Source: Alphaproteobacteria bacterium (GTDB lineage Bacteria > Pseudomonadota > Alphaproteobacteria > DSM-16000 > Inquilinaceae). From it: DNA of 13,410 bases. This document shows, piece by piece, positions 1-6,138 of this stretch (position 1 is its first letter; each line of letters begins with the position of its first letter). The translations under genes and the position numbers were made by a program. Below the pieces are notes generated by a model that saw only the letters and a list, made by a program, of their open reading frames with translations, searched no databases and had not been told where the DNA came from. Location of the stretch: positions 1 through 13,410 of the forward strand of contig JAJUFW010000025.1 of NCBI GenBank assembly GCA_029263555.1, in the 5' to 3' direction.

Positions 1-1675
1 GCAGCTTGCGCACCACCGTGAAGCGCGTGGCCACGCGCGCGGGAATCTCGAAGCGCACCGGCCAGCGCCGCTCGCCGCTGCCGCGATAGCGATCGAACAG
101 GATCGAGCCCTTGTCGACCGTGACCGGCTCGTCGCTCTGCAGCCGCAGCTCACCGCCCGGCAGCCCGCGGATCACGTGGAAGGCGATGCCCGTGGTCGCC
201 GTGATGCGGCTGCCGTCGGGCATGCGCGTGTCGCGGGTCTGGAAGCGACCGAACGAGTAGAACTCCTCCACCAGGTAGTGCAGGAAGCGCAGCGTCTTCT
301 CGCGGCTGGGCCGCCAGTTGCTGGCCAGGATGGCGAGCACCTCCTCGGCGGTCTTGGCCTGCCGGCTCAGCTCGGGATGACCGTAGAACGCGGTTCCGGT
401 ACAGATGACCGGTTTCTCCCACAGCATGGCCAGCACGCCCGTGCCCGAGTTGATCAAGAGGACCGCCTCGGCCATGTCGATCAGGGCGGTCCGGCGCCGC
501 TCCAGAGCTTCCTCGATCGCGCTGCCTTTCTCGGCGATCCGTTCCGTCGCCTGAAGCAGTTCGCTCGCCTGCCGGTCGATGGCAGCGGCGGCCTGTCCGG
601 CCCGCTCCGCCTGGACCTCCGCGGCGTTGCTGATTTCGGCGACGGCCCGGTCGACCAGGGCGCCGGTGTCCTTCAGGCGGCCGGCGGCAGCCGCCGTCGC
701 AGCCTCGATACGGCCTGCCTGCTCGGACAGGGCTGCACCCAGGCGGTCCGCATGGGAGCCGGCGCGGTCCACCGTGCCCCCGAAGTCGGATGCCCTCTCG
801 GCGAGGGTCTGGCCGGCCGTCTCGATCCGGGCGGTAGCCTCCGACATGCGGGCGAGCGCCGCCGCCGACCGTTCGGAAAGGGCATCGGCGGCTTCGCCGA
901 CCCGGGCGGATGCAGCCTCCGCGGATCCCGAGAAGCCCTCGGCCGCCTGCCGGAGAACGCCGGCAAGCTCGTTCCCCCGGGCGAGAGAAGCGGCCGAGGT
1001 CGCCTCCAGCCGCTCCAGCGTCGCGCGGGTCTCCGCCTCGACGGCTCGGGCACGTTCCTGGACCGTTTCGCTCAGCTGTTCCAGGGTCCGGGTCTGCTGC
1101 TGCAGCGCCGCGCCAACCCGCTCGATCTCGGCGGCGGCCGCGGCGTGCACCGCGGTCAGGTTTTCCGCCTGCCGGCGCAACGCCTCCTCGGCCCGGGCGA
1201 CGCGACTGAGCGTCTCGTCGGAGGCGAGGTCGAGGGCGGCAGCCTGAGCGCGCAGCGCCTCGGCCATCCGGAGAACCCGATCTTCGCCGGGGCCGCCCGG
1301 CTTCAGCAGTTCGGCCAGCTGGGTCGCCAGGGGGCTCGTGGCCGCGCGGATATCGGCCGCCCGGACCAGAAAGGCGATAATGGTCCAGAGCAGGGCGATC
1401 GGCGCCATCGCACCGGCCAGGAAGCCGCCGAGCTCGTGCGGCATCAGCAACAGGAGCGCATCGAAGCCGAAGGTGACGTCGGCATAACGGATGCAGGCGG
1501 CGAGCCATCCGGCGCTCAGGAGAATGCCGACCGAGGCGGCGATGACGGGAAAAAGGGGACGACGTGCCGGCAACGCCGGAGAAACCGATGGGCGCGGCGG
1601 ATCATCGGGGTTGAGCACGACCAGCGGTACGACGGGCTCGACGGCGGTTTTCCCGGCGCGACGGTTCTTGCTCAC
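1..1675 (-). CDS. Membrane-anchored coiled-coil protein with capsule-synthesis-like C-terminal segment (partial, possible chimera)
   Basis: The frame is open from a GTG at 1675 to the left edge (558 codons), so the 3' end is missing. The GTG has a purine-rich GGGAGAGGA about 5 nt upstream and no in-frame ATG nearby. Residues 1-40 are a proline-rich cytoplasmic-looking tail. Two hydrophobic segments follow at about 41-62 and 84-104. Residues about 130-395 are an Ala/Glu/Arg-rich heptad-like helix, as in apolipoprotein-like or chemoreceptor-like coiled coils. From about residue 398 (nt 480 downward) the character changes to a globular sequence with LLINSGTGVLAMLWEKPV, then GTAFYGHPEL and a following SRQA. 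This resembles the INS-x2-G-x2-A…KPV…G-x-AFY pattern of capsule polysaccharide proteins of the KpsC/KpsS type (Capsule_synth). The part of that domain normally lying upstream is absent. Arg codon use also shifts at the joint. The function of the N-terminal part is unknown. Reading frame is certain; product identity is moderate. Confidence 0.7.
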   Translation of the reverse strand, partial: MSKNRRAGKTAVEPVVPLVVLNPDDPPRPSVSPALPARRPLFPVIAASVGILLSAGWLAACIRYADVTFGFDALLLLMPHELGGFLAGAMAPIALLWTIIAFLVRAADIRAATSPLATQLAELLKPGGPGEDRVLRMAEALRAQAAALDLASDETLSRVARAEEALRRQAENLTAVHAAAAAEIERVGAALQQQTRTLEQLSETVQERARAVEAETRATLERLEATSAASLARGNELAGVLRQAAEGFSGSAEAASARVGEAADALSERSAAALARMSEATARIETAGQTLAERASDFGGTVDRAGSHADRLGAALSEQAGRIEAATAAAAGRLKDTGALVDRAVAEISNAAEVQAERAGQAAAAIDRQASELLQATERIAEKGSAIEEALERRRTALIDMAEAVLLINSGTGVLAMLWEKPVICTGTAFYGHPELSRQAKTAEEVLAILASNWRPSREKTLRFLHYLVEEFYSFGRFQTRDTRMPDGSRITATTGIAFHVIRGLPGGELRLQSDEPVTVDKGSILFDRYRGSGERRWPVRFEIPARVATRFTVVRKL

Positions 1676-1714
1676 AGGCTTCCTCTCCCGAAGCAGCGGT
1701 ATGCGGCTGACGGG

Positions 1715-1735
1715 AGTATTATTCCGGAAAATACT
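1715..1735. promoter_or_regulatory. Dyad in the divergent promoter region, possible operator
   Basis: AGTATT (1715-1720) is the exact reverse complement of AATACT (1730-1735). Between them, after one unpaired A, lies the self-complementary TTCCGGAA (1722-1729). The patch is AT-rich against GC-rich surroundings. It lies in the 187-bp gap between the divergent starts at 1675 (minus) and 1863 (plus), 40 bp upstream of the first. A transcription-factor site is inferred; I assign no regulator and see no convincing -35/-10 pair. Confidence 0.35.
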
Positions 1736-1862
1736 AATAAAAAGTGATCCGGTACGGCTTCGAAACTTTTCGCGTGGAACCAATGCCGGACTTCGCACCT
1801 GTTGAGTCTGCCGTCGTTATGAAGAAGGACGGCACTCCACGGATCGTTTTGCGGAGACCAAG

Positions 1863-2435
1863 ATGCAGGTGCCTCTTGAGCTGGTCTTTCACGGCATGGA
1901 AAGTTCCCCCTTCATCGAGGAGCAGATCCGGGCGCAGGTCGGCCGTCTCGAACGCTTTTCCGATCGCATCATCTCGTGCCGTGTGGCGGTGGAGGCCGAC
2001 CGCCGCATGGCGCACAAGACGAATATCGGCCTGAAGGTCGAGGTTTCCGTCCCCGGGAACGTCATCGTCGCCAAGCGCCAGGAGCGGCCGCACACGGTCA
2101 ACGGCGTGAGCCAGGTCTATCCCGTGATCCGCGAGACTTTCGATGTCGCGATACGGCAGCTGGAGGACGATGCCCGGAAGAGCCGCCGGGAGGTGAAAAC
2201 TCATGACGGGCCGTCCTACGGGCGCGTGACCCGCCTCGAGCCGGAGCGCGAATTCGGCTTCATCGAGACCCCGAAGGGGGAGACGCTCTACTTCCACGCG
2301 GCGGTCGTCGAGGGGGAGGGATTCGATTGCCTGGAGCCGGGCTGTGAGGTCCGGTACCTGGTTGCGGAGGCCGAAAGCGCCTACGGCCCCCAGGCAAAGA
2401 GCGTCCAACTGGTCGGTCCGAGAGAACGTGCGTGA
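1863..2435 (+). CDS. HPF/RaiA-type ribosome hibernation factor fused to a cold-shock domain
   Basis: 190 residues from ATG at 1863, with GGAG 8 nt upstream. Residues 1-105 match the ribosome hibernation promoting factor / RaiA (sigma-54 modulation) fold: MQVPLELVFHGME at the start, a helix with IEEQIRAQVGRLE, strands around LKVEVSVPG, and a second helix with YPVIRETFDVAIRQLEDD. This family binds the decoding region of the 30S subunit and silences ribosomes in stationary phase. Residues 119-184 form a cold-shock (OB-fold) domain: GRVTRLEPEREFGFIET carries a variant RNP1 (FGFIET) and LYFHAAV the RNP2. Residues 106-118 form a charged linker. The second domain is not the HPF-long dimerisation domain, so this is neither classical short nor long HPF. 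It stands alone, divergent from the upstream gene and 82 bp before the transglycosylase gene, with which it could be cotranscribed. Domain calls are firm; the combined role is inferred. Confidence 0.92.
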   Translation: MQVPLELVFHGMESSPFIEEQIRAQVGRLERFSDRIISCRVAVEADRRMAHKTNIGLKVEVSVPGNVIVAKRQERPHTVNGVSQVYPVIRETFDVAIRQLEDDARKSRREVKTHDGPSYGRVTRLEPEREFGFIETPKGETLYFHAAVVEGEGFDCLEPGCEVRYLVAEAESAYGPQAKSVQLVGPRERA

Positions 2436-2517
2436 ACGGGGTGTCGGCGCGGGCGCGACGATGCTATCAACCGGTATCGGCAGCGCCCCGCCGTCCCGTT
2501 CCTGACCGACAGGTATC

Positions 2518-3789
2518 ATGACGCGTCGAAACCGTTCCGTCCTTTCGATCCTCCTTGCCCCGCTTCTGGTCATGAGCCTGTCGGGCTGCACCGGCCCGGG
2601 GGCCGCCGCCGGTTCCCTGACGGGCACGCCCGGATCCGCCGCCGATTCTGCCTCGGGCGTGAGCTTCGAAGCCTGGCTTGCCGACTTCAAGGCTTATGCG
2701 CGCGAGCAGGGCATCGCCCCGACGGTCATCGAACGCGCCTTCCGGGACGTCCGCCCGCTGCCCCGGGTCGTGGAGGCGAACGAGAACCAGCCGGAGTTCC
2801 AGCGTCCCATCTGGGCCTATCTCGAATCGGCGGTGTCGCCTTCCCGGGTCAGCCGTGGACGGCAGCATCTGGCGGAAAATGCGCAGTTGCTGGCCGCGAT
2901 CGAGCAGCGATACGGCGTGCCCAGCGAGATTCTGGTCGCGATCTGGGGACTGGAAAGCGACTACGGGAACAATTACGGCGACCTGCCGGTGATCAGCGCG
3001 CTCGCCACCTTGGGCTGGCATGGCAGTCGGGCGGATTTCGCGCGCGAGCAGCTGCTGGCGGTGCTCCGGATCCTGGAGCGGGGCGATCTTGCGCCCGAGT
3101 TGATGATTGGGTCCTGGGCCGGGGCGATGGGCCAGACGCAGTTCATTCCGACCACCTTCGTCGCCTATGCCGTCGACGGCGACGGCGACGGTGTCCGGGA
3201 TCTCTGGGGCAGCAAGGCGGACGTGTTCTCCTCGACCGCCAATGTCCTGGCCTCGGCCGGCTGGCAGCCCGGACTTCCCTGGGGGCTGGAGGTCGTGCTT
3301 CCGGACGGCTTCGACTATGGCCTGACGGAACTCGCCGTGAAGAGGCCCGTCAGCGAATGGCGGTCGCTCGGCGTCGCTCCCGCGGCCGACGGGGTGATGC
3401 CGCCGGACGACGCGGAGGCGTCGATCCTCGCGCCGGCCGGTCATCGCGGCCCCGCCTTCCTGGTGACGGACAATTTCCGCGCGATCATGCGCTACAACTA
3501 TGCGACGAGCTATGCGCTCGCCATCGGTCACCTCTCGGACCGGCTGCGGGGTGGTGCCGGCATCACGGCCGGCTGGCCGACCGACGAGCCGCCGCTCAGC
3601 CGGAGCGATCGGATCGATCTTCAGCGCCTACTCCTGGCGCGCGGCTATGACCCGGGCGGGATCGACGGCGTCATCGGCCCGATGACCCGGACTGCGATCC
3701 GCACGTTCCAGCGGGAGCTCGGGGAGACACCGGACGGCTATCCGACGCAGCGGCTTCTCGAACGGTTGCGCCGCCTGCAGGGCGCCTGA
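2518..3789 (+). CDS. Lytic murein transglycosylase (MltB-like, SLT_2) lipoprotein with peptidoglycan-binding domain
   Basis: 423 residues from ATG at 2518, preceded by a weak GACAGG Shine-Dalgarno. Residues 1-24 are a lipoprotein signal peptide with lipobox LSGC, the lipidated Cys being residue 24. Residues about 48-345 are the SLT_2 (family 3, MltB-like) catalytic domain. The motif WGLESDYG places the catalytic acid at Glu146, and the family block SWAGAMGQTQFIPTTF is at 199-214. GDGDGVRDLWGS (221-232) fits the usual Asp-rich loop. Residues about 360-423 are a PG_binding_1 domain (LQRLLLARGYDPGG…DGVIGPMTRTAIRTFQ). The enzyme cleaves the MurNAc-GlcNAc bond of peptidoglycan, giving 1,6-anhydro ends, from the inner leaflet of the outer membrane or the periplasm. 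Its stop lies 9 bp from the stop of the convergent small lipoprotein gene. Family assignment is secure; the exact paralog name is not. Confidence 0.95.
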   Translation: MTRRNRSVLSILLAPLLVMSLSGCTGPGAAAGSLTGTPGSAADSASGVSFEAWLADFKAYAREQGIAPTVIERAFRDVRPLPRVVEANENQPEFQRPIWAYLESAVSPSRVSRGRQHLAENAQLLAAIEQRYGVPSEILVAIWGLESDYGNNYGDLPVISALATLGWHGSRADFAREQLLAVLRILERGDLAPELMIGSWAGAMGQTQFIPTTFVAYAVDGDGDGVRDLWGSKADVFSSTANVLASAGWQPGLPWGLEVVLPDGFDYGLTELAVKRPVSEWRSLGVAPAADGVMPPDDAEASILAPAGHRGPAFLVTDNFRAIMRYNYATSYALAIGHLSDRLRGGAGITAGWPTDEPPLSRSDRIDLQRLLLARGYDPGGIDGVIGPMTRTAIRTFQRELGETPDGYPTQRLLERLRRLQGA

Positions 3790-3798
3790 ACCCGGGCC

Positions 3799-4059
3799 CT
3801 AGTCCAGCGGCTGCACCTCGACCCTTCCTGCGGGGGCCGACGTTACGGTCGGCCCGCCGACCGGCTCGGCCGTTGCCGGCGCGGCGGCGGGTGTTGCGGT
3901 TCCCGCAGGAGGGGACCCCGCGGCATCCCCTTCCTGAAGTTTTCCGACGACGTATTTGGTCGCGTCGCCGGCTGCGGCTATGCCGGTGCCCAAGGCATCG
4001 CCCAGGGCACCACAGCCGGAGAGGAAGAGAACAATCAACGGTAGCAAGCGGGGTGGCAT
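3799..4059 (-). CDS. Small lipoprotein of unknown function, 86 residues
   Basis: The minus-strand frame begins at ATG 4059 with MPPRLLPLIVLFLSGCGALG, a short lipoprotein signal peptide with lipobox LSGC and Cys16 as the acylation site. The open frame continues further upstream, but that part encodes Pro/Arg-rich antisense-like sequence; the signal peptide decides this start. The Shine-Dalgarno is poor (a GAGGCGAAG further upstream than usual). The mature part has one amphipathic stretch, GDATKYVVGKLQEGD, then an Ala/Pro/Thr/Gly-rich low-complexity tail to the C-terminus. I recognise no family. It is convergent with the transglycosylase gene and divergent from the next small lipoprotein, which suggests an envelope role. 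The low-complexity tail lowers confidence that the protein is conserved. Confidence 0.62.
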   Translation of the reverse strand: MPPRLLPLIVLFLSGCGALGDALGTGIAAAGDATKYVVGKLQEGDAAGSPPAGTATPAAAPATAEPVGGPTVTSAPAGRVEVQPLD

Positions 4060-4229
4060 GAAGATGCTTCGCCTCGTGAAGCGGAGGGCCGGTTTGCGGA
4101 GCTCCGAACATCTTAGCGCTCCTGCAACGCCGGGAAAAGAATCGGGCCCGGATTGGTACGCCCTAGGAACCAAACCCCACGATGAAGGGTTCGATTTTGG
4201 CCGGGGTCGCGGAAACCCCTGGCTAACGT

Positions 4230-4253
4230 CCCGGCGGCGAAAGCATCGCCGGG
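4230..4253 (+). other. Stem-loop in the leader of the Thr-rich lipoprotein gene
   Basis: CCCGGCG (4230-4236) pairs with CGCCGGG (4247-4253) around a 10-nt loop containing GCGAAAGC. It lies 46 nt before the ATG at 4300 and is not followed by a T run, so it does not look like an intrinsic terminator. Weaker pairing upstream (TTGGT 4153-4157 with ACCAA 4169-4173) means the gene-free stretch 4060-4299 is structure-rich. Whether it is transcribed as a leader or small RNA is unknown. Confidence 0.3.
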
Positions 4254-4299
4254 GCGGAGGACAGCAATTCAGGACGGCAACCAAAAAGGGACCCCGACC

Positions 4300-4536
4300 A
4301 TGACGATAGGACGCACGATTCCGACGCTTGCTCTCGTCGGTATGCTCAGCCTGACCCTATCCGCCTGCGGATGGTTCCAGGGCGAGGACGAGGCGATGAC
4401 GACGACCTCGACTCGCACGACGACGACAACCACCGCGCCGCCGCCGGCGGAGCCCGTCCAGCGTCAGCCGACGACGATGCAGCCGACCGCGCAGACCACC
4501 ACCCAGGAGGACTATCAGCGGACGCTGCAGAAATAG
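4300..4536 (+). CDS. Small threonine-rich lipoprotein, 78 residues
   Basis: ATG at 4300 has AAGGGA about 8 nt upstream. Residues 1-23 form a clear lipoprotein signal peptide ending in the lipobox LSAC, with Cys23 acylated. The mature protein starts CGWFQGEDEAM. It continues as a Thr-rich run (about 12 Thr within residues 34-45), then a Pro/Gln/Thr-rich spacer, and ends EDYQRTLQK. Such tails usually act as disordered tethers, possibly through the peptidoglycan layer. I recognise no domain and assign no enzymatic role. The gene ends just before the long hairpin at 4544-4601 and converges on an L,D-transpeptidase gene, so an association with cell-wall remodelling is plausible but only by position. 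The signal peptide and ribosome site make the gene itself fairly safe. Confidence 0.75.
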   Translation: MTIGRTIPTLALVGMLSLTLSACGWFQGEDEAMTTTSTRTTTTTTAPPPAEPVQRQPTTMQPTAQTTTQEDYQRTLQK

Positions 4537-4543
4537 TGTATTC

Positions 4544-4601
4544 CCGGGGATCGCGGGCCCGGTCCGGAGGCATCGCCGATGCCGACCGGGCCGATCCCCG
4601 G
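4544..4601. terminator. Long bulged hairpin between convergent genes, probable bidirectional terminator
   Basis: Three nested arms pair exactly: CCGGGGATC (4544-4552) with GATCCCCGG (4593-4601), GGCCCGGTC (4556-4564) with GACCGGGCC (4584-4592), and GGCATC (4569-4574) with GATGCC (4578-4583). The terminal loop is GCC. The result is 24 bp of stem with two bulges on the left arm only (GCG and CGGA). It starts 8 bp after the stop of the Thr-rich lipoprotein and ends 6 bp before the stop of the convergent transpeptidase gene. Neither side has a good T run, so termination is inferred from position and stability. Confidence 0.65.
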
Positions 4602-4606
4602 ACAGC

Positions 4607-5506
4607 TCAGCGGGTGATGCGGACGGGATAGCCGCGGCGCTCGAGCACCGCTCGGTGAAGGGCGTCGAAATCGATCCGCTGGAAGGCCTCGCCGGCGATC
4701 GGGATCAATTCGGCGATGAGGCCGCTGGGGATTTCGCGCTGGAAGGAACCGTCGAACACTAGGTCGTTCGCCTTCTCCTTCGGCAGATGCGCTTCCACAT
4801 AGAGTTCGCCTTCGTGCCAGCCGAACTTGATCGGCTGGTCGACTACGGTAACCGGCGTCCCCACCTCCACCATCGAGAACAGCCTTTCGACATCCTGCGG
4901 ATACATCCGAATGCAACCTGCGCTGACCCGGCGTCCGACGCCGGCCGGCTTGTTCGTGCCGTGGATGAGGTAGGCCGGCCAGCCGAGATAGAAGGCGTAT
5001 TCGCCGAGCGGGTTTTCCGGGCCCGGGGGAACGACGGGCGGCAGGTCCGGCTGCTCCGCCCGGATCGATGCGGGAGGGCGCCAGGTGGGATTGGCCTTCT
5101 TGTCGACCACGCGGGTCCGGCCGAGGGGCGTGTGTCGACCTTCCCGGCCGATGCCGATGGGGAAGGAGTGAACCTCCTCTCCGTCCCGCCCGAAATAGTA
5201 GAGGCGCATCTCGGAGAGATTGATGACGATGCCCTCCTGCGGAGCATCCGGAGGAAGATGCGCCGTCGGCAGCGTCACCTCCACGCCGATCCCAGGCGCC
5301 ATCGGATCCAGGCCCGGGTTCGCCGCCACCAGCTCGACATACCCAAGGTCGAAGCGCATGGCGATGTCTTCCAGCGTGTCGGCCGCTGTCGTCCGGTAGG
5401 TCTGCATGGTCCCGACCATGCCCGGGCCGCCCGGACCGACCCAGGCCGTGCCCGCCACCAGGGCCGCGACCAAAAGCATTGAAACTCTCAAGGATTTGTC
5501 TTCCAT
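4607..5506 (-). CDS. L,D-transpeptidase (YkuD / ErfK-YbiS type) with LysM-like N-terminal region
   Basis: 299 residues from ATG at 5506. MEDKSLRVSMLLVAALVAG gives a basic N-terminus and hydrophobic core, so this start makes a usable signal peptide. Its Shine-Dalgarno is poor. The ATG at 5479 has GAGAG 5 nt upstream but would lose the basic residues, and a TTG at 5545 is also in frame. After the signal, residues about 36-80 are LysM-like (YRTTAADTLEDIAMRF…VELVAANPGLDP). The YkuD domain spans about 92-225, starting GIVINLSEMRLYYF and holding the catalytic block IHGTNKP…VSAGCIRMYPQDV, with His182 and nucleophile Cys198. A further 70 residues follow. The family makes 3-3 peptidoglycan cross-links or attaches proteins to the wall in the periplasm, usually independently of penicillin-binding proteins. 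It is divergent from a second YkuD gene with 65 bp between the starts. Confidence 0.93.
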   Translation of the reverse strand: MEDKSLRVSMLLVAALVAGTAWVGPGGPGMVGTMQTYRTTAADTLEDIAMRFDLGYVELVAANPGLDPMAPGIGVEVTLPTAHLPPDAPQEGIVINLSEMRLYYFGRDGEEVHSFPIGIGREGRHTPLGRTRVVDKKANPTWRPPASIRAEQPDLPPVVPPGPENPLGEYAFYLGWPAYLIHGTNKPAGVGRRVSAGCIRMYPQDVERLFSMVEVGTPVTVVDQPIKFGWHEGELYVEAHLPKEKANDLVFDGSFQREIPSGLIAELIPIAGEAFQRIDFDALHRAVLERRGYPVRITR

Positions 5507-5524
5507 TCGTATGACGGTATCCGT

Positions 5525-5540
5525 GGGGGCGGACGCCCCC
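5525..5540. promoter_or_regulatory. GC hairpin/dyad between the two divergent transpeptidase genes
   Basis: GGGGGC (5525-5530) and GCCCCC (5535-5540) flank GGAC. The dyad sits near the centre of the 65-bp space between starts 5506 (minus) and 5572 (plus), where both promoters or leaders must lie. It could be an operator or a leader hairpin; nothing in the sequence distinguishes these. Confidence 0.25.
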
Positions 5541-5571
5541 CGCAAGAACGACGCAGCGGAGCAGTAATTCC

Positions 5572-6114
5572 TTGCCTTTTAAACGTATCGCCGGTCGGTT
5601 CGGTGCCGCGCTGGCGTTCTTCATGGTCGTCACTGCTCTGGCGGCGTGCTCCGGTCCCCGAACGGTAACCCTTGTGCCGCAACCCGAACCTGTCGACTAC
5701 GTTCTGGTGGAGAAGGGGGCGAGGGCCCTTTACCTGATCCGCGACGGCCAGGTCGTTCACAGCTATCGGATCGCCCTTGGCCGGAATCCCATCGGCCCGA
5801 AGCAGCAGGAGGGAGACGGCCGGACTCCGGAAGGACTCTACTACGTAGACGGCCGGAAGCCGAACAGCCGCTATCACCTGTCGCGGCACATCTCCTATCC
5901 GGGCCCGGACGACCGCGCGAGGGCGCAGGCGCTCGGGATCGATCCGGGCCAGGACATCATGATCCACGGCCTGCCGAACGGCATTTCCGCGGCCGAGGCC
6001 GCCCGCCACCCGGAGGTCGACTGGACCGATGGCTGCATCGCCGTAACCAACCGCGAGATCGAGGAGATCTGGCGCCTGGTCGCCGACGGCACGCTGGTGA
6101 TGATCCGCCCCTGA
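5572..6114 (+). CDS. YkuD-family L,D-transpeptidase lipoprotein (YafK-like)
   Basis: 180 residues from a TTG start at 5572, supported by GGAG 10 nt upstream. The next in-frame ATG (residue 18) would destroy the signal peptide. Residues 1-26 form a lipoprotein signal with lipobox LAAC (Cys26). The YkuD domain runs from about 42 (VDYVLVEKGARALYLIRDG) to the C-terminus. It contains TPEGLYYVDGRKPNS and the catalytic set IHGLPNG (His132) and DWTDGCIAVTN (nucleophile Cys155). The WTDGCIAV form and short length match the compact YafK/DpaA-like group, some members of which hydrolyse the peptidoglycan–lipoprotein link instead of forming cross-links. The sequence alone does not decide between these activities. 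It faces the larger YkuD gene and converges on the cyclase gene. Its stop codon lies in the loop of the hairpin at 6105-6123. Confidence 0.93.
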   Translation: MPFKRIAGRFGAALAFFMVVTALAACSGPRTVTLVPQPEPVDYVLVEKGARALYLIRDGQVVHSYRIALGRNPIGPKQQEGDGRTPEGLYYVDGRKPNSRYHLSRHISYPGPDDRARAQALGIDPGQDIMIHGLPNGISAAEAARHPEVDWTDGCIAVTNREIEEIWRLVADGTLVMIRP

Positions 6115-6123
6115 ACGGGGCGG
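6105..6123. terminator. Hairpin with the stop codon in its loop, possible terminator
   Basis: CCGCCCC (6105-6111) pairs with GGGGCGG (6117-6123) around TGAAC, which contains the TGA stop of the preceding gene. It lies between convergent genes, 15 bp from the stop of the cyclase gene. There is no T run on either side. Confidence 0.4.
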
Positions 6124-6138
6124 CTCGTCCCGCCGGCA

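Noticed and set aside
150..1508. Minus-strand open frame of 452 codons
   Set aside because: It is in another frame of the same strand as the real gene, and its translation is low-complexity Arg/Pro/Gly with no motif.
1707..1737. CTGACG and TACTAA as a possible sigma-70 promoter for the HPF-CSD gene
   Set aside because: The matches to -35 and -10 are poor and the spacing is not convincing, so I did not annotate a promoter.
176..1747. Long plus-strand open frame of 523 codons over the left-edge gene
   Set aside because: Its protein is Arg/Gly-rich and shows no domain, while the opposite strand gives membrane segments, a coiled coil and a recognisable domain with a ribosome site. It is an antisense shadow of GC-rich coding DNA.
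2467..3531. Minus-strand open frame of 354 codons opposite the transglycosylase gene
   Set aside because: The plus strand has the lipobox, catalytic Glu motif and PG-binding domain. The minus-strand translation is Arg/His-rich without domains.
3783..3804. AGGGC/GCCCT repeat at the convergent ends of the transglycosylase and small lipoprotein genes
   Set aside because: Only 5 bp of stem with a 12-nt loop and no T run; too weak to call a terminator.
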